Source: Botryotinia globosa
Lineage: Eukaryota > Ascomycota > Leotiomycetes > Helotiales > Sclerotiniaceae
Assembly: GCA_014898425.1 (NCBI GenBank)
Contig: RCSZ01000013.1
Location: 1,357,501-1,421,500 of the forward strand
DNA length: 64,000 nucleotides
Reading direction: 5' to 3'
Made by a program: the position numbers and the translations under genes. This document shows, piece by piece, positions 11,127-23,029 of this stretch. The first letter of the stretch is position 1. The number at the start of each line of letters is the position of its first letter. The notes beneath the pieces were generated by a model, which worked only from the letters and a program-made list of their open reading frames with translations, did not search any database and was not told the DNA's origin.

Positions 11127-11747
11127 TCAACATAGTCTCCAAATACCTATAGTTGTAGGATCCACATCTTTCATAACTTGAAACGGATCTTCTCCCATCT
11201 CCACCCTCTTTCTATACTCACTACCATCTCTCTCCAGCTCTTCCCACCACACCCGCGTCATCCTATCTCTACAGTAATCACTCGGCATCGTCGTCTTTTC
11301 CGTAATCGTTGCCTGCAGATTAACCTTCATAATCTCATCTATCAACCATTGTCTGCTTTGTTCTCCGGATCTCGCCCGAGATTCATACTTCCCAATGGCA
11401 TGGCGGGACCAATAAAATGCACGTCGCAAATCGCAGATTTCTTCGTGGTTTTCGTTGGGTCGTTGACAGATGTAGTTGTTGCGGTGTTGATCTTCTTTGC
11501 AAACGCAGATTAGGCAGGATAGGAATGCTCCGAGGAGAAAGCTTGAGGTGACGACGGCGAAGATGCTGAGGGGGAGAGGGTCATGTTTGAGGGAGTGGTG
11601 GTTGGATGGGTGTGTGGTTGTGTGGATTAGGAATTGGTTGGTTTGTGGTGGATAGTATGGAGTTGGGAGATAGATGGGAGGTTGAATGGCGAGTGAAAGT
11701 TTATGAGATAGATGAAGATGCAGAGAATTGAGATGTTCCAGTAACGA
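11127..11747 (-). CDS. uncertain ORF with one hydrophobic segment
   Basis: The minus strand is open from about 11747 down to a stop at 11127. The last hundred residues, from an internal ATG at 11429, are charged (for example REEL-like and WWEELERDG segments) and contain no known motif. Just upstream in the same frame lies a convincing membrane-type stretch, SIFAVVTSSFLLGAFLSCLI, followed by Cys and basic residues. No in-frame ATG precedes that stretch, so a start would need an upstream exon that I could not identify. It may be a small single-pass membrane protein, a decayed gene, or chance. No function is proposed. Confidence 0.3.
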   Translation of the reverse strand, partial: SLLEHLNSLHLHLSHKLSLAIQPPIYLPTPYYPPQTNQFLIHTTTHPSNHHSLKHDPLPLSIFAVVTSSFLLGAFLSCLICVCKEDQHRNNYICQRPNENHEEICDLRRAFYWSRHAIGKYESRARSGEQSRQWLIDEIMKVNLQATITEKTTMPSDYCRDRMTRVWWEELERDGSEYRKRVEMGEDPFQVMKDVDPTTIGIWRLC

Positions 11748-12405
11748 TTATGTTGTATGTATATGATTAGAGTAGTATTGCAGCACCTATGAAGCTCAAA
11801 AGAAGGCACTTGAAGAGTATATAATGGAAAATAAGTTTCGAATCATAAAATATCTTGATTTCGTAGGTTGGAAGTTGGAGACTAGAATTGAAGCAAGAAT
11901 TTCTCGTGTATACGCGATGATGTGATGATATCAAGAAGCGGGACTGGTAGACTAATCCAAGCTTTCAACTTTTGAAAGAGCATTGTTCTTCTAGGATGGC
12001 TGCTTGCTGAATGATTGAACTCTCTCGTATATATCTGAAGCTTCTTTTAAGAATCACAATGATTTCCTTGTGTTGTCTAGGCCTTGACTAGTGCTGGGTC
12101 CTGGATGACAGATCGCTTCAAGAACTTTCTTGAGGTTATTTGTCATTACTTTCAGTGCTACCCGTTTCGAATCCCATAAATCCTCTTCATGATTAACAAA
12201 GCAGATTCAACAATACAATAAAATGAAGATGCAACGGCAATAAAAATACCGATGAATAATAACTGTCGTTGTTCAACTTCATCTTCAGCTCCCAAATATT
12301 ACGTACCCTGCACGTGATCTTATCCACAAATCCCCAAACCTCACCTCCTTTTCTTTCTCCCGCCAAATCCGACGTGTGTGCATCCCAACATCACATTCCA
12401 TCACC
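11748..12405. other. intergenic / promoter of dioxygenase gene
   Basis: No gene seen. The last 100 bases are pyrimidine-rich, as is common before fungal start codons. Confidence 0.5.
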
Positions 12406-13369
12406 ATGCTTCTCTACGTTTTCGCACTGATACCCCTCTACGTGCTCGTATGGGGACCTCTTTCTCAAATCATCTACGGTCGTCAATCTGCTCTTCATGA
12501 ACCTCTCAATTTGAACTCTTCACTCATCGCAAGTGATGAACCCCTATTTTGCCCGGAAGATAGTTATAAAACGTTTATCATTAGTCGAGAACCACTTATG
12601 ATATATATTGAGGGATTTTTGAAAGCGAATGAGAGTAAATATTTGGTGGATGTTAGGTATGGGTTTTTATTTTTCTGATGAAATGAAAAGAAACTGATGG
12701 GATAGTGAATCGCTCTATAAACCGTCTACCGTTTCTCATGGTCAGGTAGTTACGGTTGATACTTCGGTGCGAAACTCTGAAGTAGCAGTACTAGAGAGAG
12801 ATGAGGTGGTTAGATGTATTGAGCATAGAGCGAGAGCGTTTCAGGGGTGGAGGGGTGAGATGGGGATTGAGAAGTTGAGGACGCAGAGGTATGGGGTTGG
12901 GGGTCATTATGGCATGCATTTGTAAGTTTTGTGGGATTAATGGAGGCTTTAATTTTTCTATCAACATGAAGTTTTTGGGAGAGGTATTGTGTACGCGAAG
13001 GCTAATGATAGAAATAGCGATTGGAGCGGAGGCAAACGTGGCATAGACCGGACAAGTACTTTTATGGTTTACGTCGATGTATCCTCTGATATCAAAGGTG
13101 GAGGAACGGAATTCCCACGTATCGTGGGACCAACAGGAGGAAGGTGGGAGGAGTTCCTCGATACTACCGAAGTGTTAGATCCAAGAAGTGGAAAAAATAT
13201 GACAGTAGAAGGGGTGACATTCAAACCCATCAAGGGAAATGCCTTATTCTGGGAAAATACTGACAGGAGCGGAAGGGGATATGAGGAAACATGGCATGCT
13301 GGTCTACCGGTAGAAAAGGGCTCGAAAGTGGGGTTGAATATTTGGAGTTATGGAAGAAGCATTAGATGA
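12406..13369 (+). CDS. prolyl 4-hydroxylase-like 2OG-Fe(II) dioxygenase
   Basis: Exon 1 is 12406-12656 and starts at the ATG giving MLLYVFALIPLYVLVWGP, a signal anchor. Exon 2 is 12706-12921. Exon 3 ends at 13369 with its start uncertain. The C-terminal half is typical of the P4H alpha-subunit family: STFMVYVDV, GGGTEFPRI, GVTFKPIKGNALFWEN, then ETWHAGLPVEKGSKVGLNIW with the distal iron His and the 2-oxoglutarate-binding Lys. Two oddities occur at the exon 2/3 junction. The best-looking acceptor (tgaag at 12971) shifts the frame by one base; only a weaker one (gggag at 12981) keeps it, giving about 284 residues. And the HxD motif expected after RYGVGGHYGMH lacks its Asp in either reading. The gene may encode an impaired enzyme, hold a sequencing error in the run of T bases, or be a recent pseudogene. 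Confidence 0.7.
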
Positions 13370-13986
13370 AGACGAGGAGAGAAGATTGAATGAGGAATAA
13401 CGTGCGTATGGATTTGGTTTGACACTGGTGTATAAAGCACAACCGAAATGGAGTGAATAGATCGGTACATCTGGATTTAGTATAATCCGTTATGACTCGA
13501 CCTTAAAGATTACAGCTGTTGTAGGAAATCAGATACGACAGACAAACAAATTTCATAGTTGAAGAGATTATCTTGAGGTTCTCAGAATACTATGTCGCAT
13601 GCCTTCCGATTCTTTTGTTTGTGATATCATTCACCTTTCGAAAACTTCCTGCTGGCAAATTTTCTGGGGATTTCTTTTATTTCCAATATAAACTGAGCAG
13701 AGCTCGATTTTCAAAAAATTCCTATGCGCACAAAAGCTTTAATCGACTGCCCACAAGGGAATTACCATCCAGTATCCGAAGTCTTTTGTGCCAAGCAAAC
13801 AACGGACAACGCAAACACATTCACCTACCTCCTTTATCTTCAGGATCGATATCGCGGAGCAAGTGGCACTGATTGCAAGCTCTTACACTATACGGACCAG
13901 ACCCAACGATCTATCCAAAGTCTTACAAACTCCGTTGATATCACATCTGCAGCACAGATACACTCCACAAACCTCCACCTACAAAG
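13370..13986. other. intergenic, no gene seen
   Basis: The 5' flank of the gene at 13987. Several overlapping short frames are open here, but none has protein features. They could be upstream ORFs in a long leader. Confidence 0.45.
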
Positions 13987-14921
13987 ATGGCAGCCAACGC
14001 CTCCGCCCATTCCGACCTCGTAACACTACACACAAATCTCCACACTCTCCTCATCAAACTATCCCTCTCCCTCCACCTCACCTCTCCCTCCTACACTCCA
14101 ACCTCCCAACCCGCCACCTCGCCCTCCAACCGTCTCTCCACCCAGCGTTTCCCACCCCTCATTGACAACCACAACTATACCTACAAAAACAATCCCCACG
14201 ACCCCCTCGAAGTACTCTACACACTCTCCCCCCCATCCTTCCACTACCTTCCTCGCAGCACGCTGCTCCCCCCGCAAATCCTGCGCAAAGGTTTTATCGA
14301 AACCCCCGAAAACAATCCTCCGCTGCTCGAAGGCACACGCATGCAAATTATGGTTATACCGCGCGGCGTCCGGAAAATCGTTGTGCATTTCCTAGTATAC
14401 GATCCCGTGCTCAAGGAAACGAAAGAACAACCGAAAGTTTCCCCGCTTTGTTCTCAGGTTTCGAAGGAGAAGAAGGAAGGCCCTAAGAAATTGCGGAAGA
14501 AAGCAAGTAGAGTTTTGAATCCGCAGGAGAAGATTAGAGATTTTCCGACGAAAAGGAGGTCGACGAGTCGGTTTGCTTATGCGGATTTGGATGCGAATGC
14601 GAATGCGAATGCGAATGGAAAAGCGAGTGGTAAGCCGGGTATAAACCAGAATCGAAATTTCGATGGGATGGACATTGAAGTTATGGGAAAGAGACATGTG
14701 TCAGAAATGGATGTGGAGAGAGAAGAAGATAGAGAGGGGGAATATGTGGTGATGAGACGGGTTGTGAAGTTACCGGGGAGGGTTTGGTGTGGGAGGAATG
14801 TGAGTTTTTCTCTTCTTTTCTTTTATTCTTTTCTGATCCTTTTGATTTCGGTTTTGTTTGAGATCTGCAGTTGAGGAGAAGACTTGGGTCTAGAAGTTTA
14901 CTTCTAGAAACAGAGGAGTGA
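13987..14921 (+). CDS. hypothetical protein, basic and low-complexity
   Basis: Two exons, 13987-14799 and 14871-14921, give about 287 residues. The intron has a gtgagt donor, a long T-rich tract and a tgcag acceptor, and the short second exon ends LLLETEE. The N-terminal third is Ser/Thr/Pro/Leu-rich. The middle (GTRMQIMVIPRGVRKIVVHF) looks structured. It is followed by a strongly basic region (KEKKEGPKKLRKK) and a DANANANANG run encoded by a GCGAAT hexamer array near 14592-14615. The region EMDVEREEDREGEYV is acidic. I do not recognise the family. The basic and acidic blocks suggest a nuclear or nucleic-acid-associated protein, which is only inference. Confidence 0.6.
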
Positions 14922-15644
14922 GTACTAATTTTGTGTATCGATGATTTAGTGTAAAGATCAATTCGAACAGCTGTTTATTAGGAGGACTTGAGATCCATAG
15001 TCGACGTGGATACGTATGAGAGGAGATGATGTATGGAAATCGCAGGATTATCTAGGGAATAGATGGTACGTCTTCATGAAGATTAATACGGGCTTCGTTG
15101 TTCGTGTTTTGATATAGGATGGATGGGATAGTGGCAGAACTCCGATGTTACAAAGTAAAGGGGCGAGATGGAGAAGTTGTTTTTGATTTGACGAAGAAGG
15201 CCAGTTGCAGTGTTAAATATGAGGGAACGACGGATTTTAGATGGGGTTGGCAATACATGACAGATCATGTTCAGAGCGTGATTTTGAGTTAATTGAGGAT
15301 TGGGCTGTTGCAGCGATTCTGAGGAGGAAGATACACCGACCAGAACAACATTATGAACGAAGAAATGGACGATGTAAAGATGTAAATTAGGAAAGGAAAC
15401 AAAATGAAGTGAAATAAATCGAAACAAGAGTCCTTTGTGTGTAAGAGCAAGTCAAGCTTGCTTTTTGTATTGAATTGTGATCTATTGACAATTCCAGGTT
15501 CTGCAGACTAGCTAGACTTCTTTTGTTCTTTCTTCCTGTTGTACAATTCGCAACACGCGGTCTGCGTCCAATATCTGGAGCTTTTGTAGTGTTAAGAGGT
15601 ATCCTCTGCAATTTCCACCCCTCTCTCCCAAAATCAAATAGCAA
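14922..15644. other. intergenic, convergent 3' ends
   Basis: The 3' flanks of the converging genes at 13987 (+) and PUS1 (-). No additional feature recognised. Confidence 0.5.
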
Positions 15645-17648
15645 TTAACCTTCCTCACCATTGATGTCAGCCTCATCATCACTAGCATCTAGAACATCCT
15701 TTCCGGCACCACGCTGTCTTCCAGCAGAAATGCCTGACGCTGTCAGCCATAAGAAGTAATCACTTCGATGATGATCTAAATGATGAAAGAATGTATGAAA
15801 TCTGTGATTTTGTTAGTTTGTCCTTCGTACCTTGAAGGATATCACGATAGACTTACTGATTTTCAGCATTCTCCACTCTGAAAATTCTATCATAGATCTC
15901 TCTCTGCTTGAACTCATCCATCTTCTCTCTATACTTTTCAAAGTCTATCTTCTCCCTGTCAAAATCCTTAGCAATTTTCTCATTATAATTGTGGAAAACT
16001 GGGGCTTCTAATAGTAAACCCAAACTTGGGGCTTTTGGTATACTAATCTTAGCAGCAGTATAAGTTTCCTTGATGAGCTCCATTGGCGAAGCGCATCGTA
16101 CCACTAATGCTGCCAAGGCTACCATTTTCCGAATTTGATGCATCATGAATGATTGACCATGAACTTTTAGTGAAAGCCATTCTGTATCGTGAATGATGAT
16201 AGGTTGGGCTCCAATCTTGAACGATTTGATGTGTCTTTTAGAAGAGGCATCTTTAAAGTTTTTGAGGATGGTATAGTTGTGATAATTATGAGTGCCGACA
16301 TATTGGTTGAGAGCTTCCTGTACCCGTTCTCTACGAGATTCGTGTATGCGATATGCCTTCTTAGCTTTGATGTAGGCTGCTTTTACTTCTTTAACAGCTT
16401 TCTCCAGTGGTGTAAGTATCGATTTCGAGATTTCTTGAGCACCATCTGCTTCTAGCTTGACTCCTTCATCTTGAATAGTTTCATCCTTTGCTTTTGGTTC
16501 TTCAGTGGTTTCGACGCCTTGCATGGCTTCTGAGTCCTCCGTCTTTGTCTCTCCTGTAACTTCGACTGCCACGGGTTCTTCAAGTACTGATCCGTCACCA
16601 GTTTCTTCTTCAGTATTTGTTGCAGGTTTTTCTTGAGTCTGTTCATTGACTTCTTCCTTGATTTCAGAGTCCTCCTTAGCTTCTGCTCTATTCTTCTTGA
16701 CGTTCTTTCCGATTGGCTCATTGGATTCCTCAGCAGCATGAATAGCTTCCATAACATCCGCTGCTAATTGGGGGTCCAAATTGTCCAGAATGGGTTGTAC
16801 AAATTCCTTCTCGGCGTTGGTCCAAAAAGATGCAGCATCTTCTTGAAGTTTATTGTAATTCTCCAAAACGCCTTCTTTCTCAGCGGCCTGAAGCAACTCC
16901 TTTCCAAGGAAACTCTTAGGATGAGGTGGGATGAATGAGTAGGTTGGGATTAAGTATTCGTACCACCGCGAATCGCACATTTGGTAGCAATTGAAAGATC
17001 CAGTAGTTCTTTCGATACCCCAGACTCGAATTTGATCTGGTAAATGGGAATTGATATTTTCGACAACTTTCGGGTCTTCGATGATGAGTTTCAAGGAGAG
17101 AACGTTGCCAGCTGCATGGACGCCTTTATCAGTTCGCGCGCATCGAATCAAGGCGGACTTCTTGGGATCATTTGCATTAGCTTTTGAAATCGCACCGGCG
17201 GCAACAAAAGCCTTGAACATGTCACCCTCAATCGTCTTCTCCTTGGTATTAATTTGCAAGCCTTTGTATCCTGTTCCTGCATAGCCAATCATGACGGCAA
17301 CTTTATGTTTTGGTTTTCGTACTTCACTTTCGATTTCCTCCTTGGTGAACTCTGTACTAAATGCTGTTGGCTCTGATTCTCCATTGTGTACCGTCTTTCT
17401 GCGTTTCGATGCTTGGTCGTCGTCGTTTCGATCTCTCTTTGGTTCTTGTCGACTAAATGAAGTTAGAGAGAATAAATTGGAAGGTTTAGAATCCCAACTG
17501 ACTGATACTCCTTGCGGCCCATCTCTGGCTTTCTACCACCTCTGGAACCACCTCTAGAATTTCCTCTGCCGCCTCTGCCAAAACCTCCCCGCCCCCGCCC
17601 TCGTCCTCCTCCACCTCGTTGACCTCCGGATCGTGCATTTGCCTCCAT
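15645..17648 (-). CDS. PUS1: tRNA pseudouridine synthase 1 (TruA family)
   Basis: Three exons on the minus strand, 17648-17503, 17452-15857 and 15801-15645, give about 632 residues. Pus1 converts uridines in tRNAs (and some snRNAs and mRNAs) to pseudouridine, mainly in the nucleus. Landmarks are GYAGTGYKG at about residue 105, then CARTDKGVHAAGN with the catalytic Asp near 157, WYEYLIP, and HSFMMHQIRKM-type sequence (QSFMMHQIRKM). Exon 1 encodes an RGG/GGR-rich N-terminus, an RNA-binding feature. Between the two catalytic halves lies an acidic Glu/Thr-rich insertion of about 120 residues, longer than in yeast. The stop at 15853 is only reached by reading into an intron: a gtaagt donor at 15856, a CTAAC branch site and a cacag acceptor join it in frame to a conserved Pus1-like tail (FHTFFHHLD, YFLWLTASGI) ending in an acidic SDDEADINGEEG. 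It shares a promoter region with TFIIE alpha. Confidence 0.9.
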
Positions 17649-18328
17649 GATTGATGTAGTTATTCGAACTTCGGAGATATATGCGAATATATTTTTCCAA
17701 AATTGAAAAATGCGCATAGATCACATTCGTGAAGTTGGATATAAAAACAACCTGATGAATTAGAAATTCAATATGGTCCATGAATATTTCTCCCAATAAT
17801 TTTTAGTATCTTGGTCCGAGCTTCAACCAATAATTGTATAAGGTTACCTAGGTACAATACTTTCAAACGATTATCCCTGTAATAACTTGATAGTGGTGGC
17901 TTACATAATTAAAAAAGACACTACTGCAGCTCTACCTCATCTCATTCAGCCTTGCCAATTGAAGGAATCAATATCCATTCACTTTATCTCCTGCAAATAA
18001 CAATACAATACAATACAACACAACGACCGTATCACCCACCCTCAACAGATACAAAGGGATTCAACTCATCCTGTTCATGTCTTCTACTTTATTGTCTTGA
18101 GGACACAAAACGATCATGGGCATCCTGGACAACATTTATTGAACAACATCTCTTTGTCTTTTTTTCCATTCTACATCTAACGACTTTGCAAAGCCCATCT
18201 TTCAAAAACACATTCTACCTCTTTTTGAGACACTCACACACTCTCAGGGCCCTGCATCCCCTCTTTCCCAAATACCAGACTTAGATCTCATCTTCTATCC
18301 CCAATCTCTTGATTATCCATTCGCAAAT
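17649..18328. promoter_or_regulatory. divergent PUS1 / TFIIE-alpha promoter region
   Basis: 680 bases separate the two start codons. The part before the TFIIE gene is pyrimidine-rich, with CAATA/CAACA pentamers near 18000-18020. No specific operator was identified. Confidence 0.5.
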
Positions 18329-19784
18329 ATGGATCTCGCCCAGATGTTGGTGCGCTCTTGTATGCGCTCGTTCTATGACACAAAACACATCCTTGTGATT
18401 GATGCACTCGTCATTCATTCCGCGTAAGTATCTCTGTGAGAGTTGCTGGGAGTGGGAAAGGAAAGCTGACATTTCATAGCTTGCGCGATGATGATTTAGC
18501 ATACCTGATGAGCATAAATACAAAGGAGCTTCATAAGCTTTGTGGAAAGTTGAAGGAGGATCGATTTCTTGCAGTGTATGCCAGACATTTTATTCTGCAT
18601 TTTGGAATTTGCTAATTGAATTGTGTAGGCATTCACGTCCAGAGATCAAAGAAGGCCAACAACGACCAATTAATCGAACCTACTATTTCATCGATTATCG
18701 TGCAACAATTGATGCGATTAAGTGGAGAGTCTACCAGATAGACAAGGCTGTTCAAGGAAATACTGTGCCGGATGATGAAAGAAAGGAATACTTTTGCGCT
18801 CGATGCAAATCAGAATGGACAACATTTGAGGTTTTGGACAAGAGAAGTTATGAAGGCTTTTTATGTCACAAATGCGATTACCTTCTTGTACACGATCCTG
18901 ACAATAACCGTGGTGGACATGAACAGTCATCGAAACTCAATGCACAGTTTAAATTTATCACCGACTTACTCCCAAAAATCGATAAGGTGGTCATCCCTGC
19001 AAACACCTTCGAACAAGCTCTCTCAACAGCTCGTAAAGTGGTTAGAGATGAAGCTAATCCTGGCAGTGAAACTGCACCCGTTGCTCTTTCTTCGGAGCGA
19101 CCAACTGCTGTTCGTGGTCTGGATAATACTGGACCGACGTCCATTTCAGTTACTTTGACGAAGGGAGAGGGACCTACAGCTGCAGATATCGCTGCTGAAC
19201 AAGCTCGCAAAGAGAAAACAGCTGCTCAAAATGCGCTACCTCAGCATTTCACTCATAGTACTATCACTGGAGAGCAGGTCAAGTTTGGCAACCAACCCAC
19301 GGCCTCTATTGGCCCTGCAGTTGACACCAATAAGAAGGATATCAAACCTGATACCGAAGGTACTGGTGAAGGGGCTGAAATTGATGATTATTTTGCGCAA
19401 CTAAAGGCTGCACAAGCCAAAGAACTTGAACAAGAAGCCGACGAAGAGTATGAAACAGACGATGAAGAAGAAGGCTTCGAAGACGTCATTCCAAATGGCA
19501 CCACATCTGGTGCCGCCACTCCAGCTAGCTCGGTTGGAGGCACAGAGACTAAGCCCAGTGTAACGAGTGGCAGTGGTCCCAGTGGTGTCCTAAAGCATTC
19601 ACGAAATGAAAGTGTTTCAGCGAGTGGAACGAGCACAGGTGCAGGAAGTCCGGTAACAGGACCTAATACACCGAATGAGGATAGACCAACGAAGAGAGTT
19701 AGAATTGAGGAGCCTGCTCCAGCAGCACCGGCTATAAAAGATGAAGAGGAGAGTGAAGAGGATATGGAGTTCGAAGACGTTTGA
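18329..19784 (+). CDS. TFA1: transcription initiation factor TFIIE alpha subunit
   Basis: Three exons, 18329-18423, 18480-18575 and 18629-19784, give about 448 residues. TFIIE alpha joins the RNA polymerase II preinitiation complex and recruits and stimulates TFIIH. The N-terminal winged-helix part is visible from MDLAQMLVRSCMRSFYD through TYYFIDYRATIDAIKWRVYQ. It is followed by a zinc ribbon, CARC (about residues 138-141) and CHKC some 22 residues later (FLCHKCDYLLV). The C-terminal half is acidic (DDYFAQLKAAQ, then EEYETDDEEEGFEDV) and ends EEESEEDMEFEDV, as in yeast Tfa1. All introns have canonical ends and keep the frame. Confidence 0.95.
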
Positions 19785-20543
19785 ACGCTTAGACCCTAGG
19801 AAAAAGGGGCTGGGAAGGGAATGGGAAGGGAAGGGATGTGGATTCTTACATTACATACAATGCCTGCATACATGATTGGATCAACAGACCAATAATAGAT
19901 AAGCATGCAATAGGGGTGGGTATTTGAGCTATTTTCAAATTTCCAATCTAGAGTGGTAGATTGGACGGATGCATGGCGTTGAGGGTAATTGCTTACACGC
20001 TTGTCGTTTTTTTCTTCATCAAAAAATGATGCATATTGAGGGTGGGCGGAGGTCATTTTTCATTTATCATAGCACATATCCAGACCAAGCCAGATTAGCC
20101 ATAATACTTACGAAAAGGTTTGGTCAAAAGTCGTTGGACTTTTTAGGTTTATAGATGAGTTCGTTCGTTCGCGCGCGTGTGCCTAGGCTTTAAGGCTGTC
20201 AGAGTCTTGAACGATTTGCAAATTGTATAATTAAACAAATGATGTCGTTTCTCAGGCTTCTCAATCGCTCTCACATGTGAATGGTGATCATTTCATGACT
20301 GGCAAGGTATGGAGAGATTATGTTTGCTGATGAAGCGGGTATCTTTTCTTAAGAAGCTCTACATCTTCTGACTACTATATTCATGTCTTTTATTTTTAAT
20401 GCTCATTTCTACAATAACCCACCGTAAAAATTCAGGAGCTCTGTACCATCCCAATAGGTGTTGAAACCCAAAAACACTACCACAGTGCAAGCAACACTGC
20501 TCCAAAACGCCATTTCCAACCCCGACACGATGCACCTAGTCCC
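19785..20543. other. intergenic, convergent 3' ends
   Basis: The 3' flanks of TFIIE alpha (+) and cystathionine beta-synthase (-). No other feature recognised. Confidence 0.5.
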
Positions 20544-22199
20544 TTAAACTTTCGTATGCTTAACCATCCAGCTCAACAAATCAACCTTGGTGACAACTGC
20601 GACTGGTTTCGACAATCCATCAGCCTCACTTCCCTTCTCGGTAACAATTGCGGCACTATTCCATTCGAAAAATTTGCTCAAGGCGGAGAGAGGTGTATCG
20701 AGTGTGATCTCTACGAATTTGCGCTTTGGAGTGGTTTGCTTCTTACCATCCTTTGTCGTTTCGATACCATTGCTCTTAGGAGGCGAAGAAAGATGGCTGA
20801 TGTCCTTGGGATCGGTGATAACTTCAGGGATGTGGGAGAAATCGAACATGACATCTGAGACTGGGCTTTTTCCGGTGGCACGACCGCGGCTAATCCAACT
20901 GAGAAGATTTCCAAGGGTGACAAGACCGACGAGTTTATCGCCCTTTGGAGCGAGGACAGGGAGTTGATCGAAACCCTTTTCACGCATGGTTTCGACGGCT
21001 TCAGAACAAGAGGCGTTGGCGAGGACAGATGTGACTGGTTTGAGGCGAAGGGATCGAAGAGTCGCTCCAGAGTATGGATCTTTCTTGGATTGAGCTTTGA
21101 CGATTGGGGATGCTGGCAAGGAAGACTCTGGGGTAGGAGGAAGGAGGTCGTTGGCGGCCAACCAGTCGTCATCGGCAAATTTGCTGAGGTAACTTCTAAT
21201 ACTATCTGGTAGGATGACCACCACGGTATCACCTTTACCAAGTCCCAAATCACGGACTCCCTTTACCATAGCTGCAATTGCACTACCACTGCTACCTCCT
21301 ACCAAAAGTCCTTCTTCGGCAATCAATCTACGTGCGTAGGCGAATGATTCACGATCATCTGTCTTGTACCAGACATCGACAGAATCTCTGTTCAAAACAT
21401 CAGGAATGAAATCATAACCTATTCCCTCAACTTTGTATGATTCGTTGGCGTGTTCTTGATTCAGACTTTCTGGGACTGCAAGTATGGATCCGTGGGGATC
21501 TGCTGCAATGATTTTGACATCCTTGTTGTGTTTCTTTAAACCTTTAGATAATCCAGTAATAGTTCCACCTGTGCCAGCTCCTGCAACAACAGCAGTGACC
21601 TTGCCGTCAGTTTGCTTCCAGATTTCTTCTGCAGTTCCAAACTCGTGTGCGTTGGGGTTGTTCTCGTTGGCATATTGATCGAGGATGTGGGAGTTTGGAA
21701 TTTCTTTCAACAATCGTCTTGCCACTCCGATGTGGGATTCGGGGGCATCCCAAGCTGCTTGGGTTGGGGTACGAATAATAGTGGCTCCAAGTGCTCGAAG
21801 AACAGCAACCTTTTCAGGTGACATCTTTTCGGGAAGAGTAATGATTGTCTTGTAACCTTTGATAGCTCCGACAAGAGCGAGACCAATACCGCTAGAGAAT
21901 GATTAGAGATTTATGCCAAAGTGATATAGAACAACTTACGTATTTCCACTGGTTGGCTCAATGAGAGTATCTCCAGGCTTTATTCTTCCAGACTTTTCCG
22001 CCTCCTCGATCATGCGAAGGGCAATACGATCCTTGATACTTCCGCCAGCGTTGAAGAGCTCGACCTTGGCATAAACTTCGGCTTCGATACCCAAACTCTG
22101 TGGGATCTTATTCAATCGTACCAAAGGAGTATTTCCAATCAACTCGGAAGCACTCATTGCAAGGACAGGAGCCCGCACAGGACTAGTAATGGATGCCAT
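20544..22199 (-). CDS. CYS4: cystathionine beta-synthase
   Basis: Two exons, 22199-21940 and 21891-20544, give about 535 residues. The enzyme condenses serine and homocysteine to cystathionine with pyridoxal phosphate (transsulfuration, cytosolic). Visible landmarks are [11 protein letters not shown], then [16 protein letters not shown] with the PLP lysine at residue 56, PTSGNTGIGLA across the intron, [16 protein letters not shown], and LVGGSSGSA. The C-terminal quarter contains two CBS-domain repeats ([23 protein letters not shown] and a second one near SAAIVTEKG), the regulatory module. The N-terminus is short and has no haem-binding Cys/His extension, as in yeast and unlike mammals. It is divergent from the Kre9-like gene. 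Confidence 0.95.
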
Positions 22200-23029
22200 G
22201 TTGATGACGGTTCTAGATGTTTGAGCTGAAATTTAACAATGTGTAGTAGATGATTCCGAATAGAAGCGAGATGAATGAAAGAGAGAAGAAGTAAATGACT
22301 ATCTTCTTTAGTATTGATGATTAATGTCGCAATGTGGAAGGAGAATTTGCTATAAAATGTCTGAGTAAAAGCTTGACAATGAAATTCTTCATTGAGTTAC
22401 CCTTCGAGTTTTAGTGAAGGGGAGGGAGGGGTCTTTGGTCTGGATAAGCGATAAGGGACTACTGTAGGGAGGTAAAATTCGTGGCAAAATTTGACCGCAA
22501 GTAGCCGTGGAGAACAGGTGGAATGGTGGACCGACGGGAAGCATAAACTTTACCTCCAGGGCTTATAATAATAATTTAGTATGATATTTGATATTCAAAG
22601 TTGGTTACAAAATGATACCTACCTACATTTATTATTATCACGATTTGATGTGATTTTGGAGGAATCGTATAGAAGGATTTTATTTCACGGTACTTATTAT
22701 TATAGGAAGGGGCATTGTGAAATCATCGAAACTTTCACATTGGATGCTAATTATAGAACTTCAAACACCGTGAACGTTGAGATGCAGCCTCCTTCACCGC
22801 CTAAGGCCAAAAGTTCATAGTTACATTTCTGCCTTCTCTTCCTGTGTCAAGGTTGGAATCGAATCTTGAATATATTTGGAAGTTTAACATACATCTATCA
22901 ATCAATTTTAACCACGTACGACTCGATAAGAATCATTGAACTCCCCCTGCCCTGCCAAACTGAAATTATACAAAGATCAATAATCAACAACGATACCCAA
23001 TCTGCGAGCGCGAACGAACAATATTCATC
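22200..23029. promoter_or_regulatory. divergent CBS / KRE9-like promoter region
   Basis: 830 bases lie between the two start codons. Short frames are present but none looks coding. No specific site was identified. Confidence 0.45.

Noticed and set aside
12160..12180. TTTCGAATCCC resembling a tRNA B box
   Set aside because: No matching T-stem and no A box at the right distance.
13573..14165. Three overlapping short ORFs before the gene at 13987
   Set aside because: They have no protein features and overlap the start of a better-supported gene; at most upstream ORFs.
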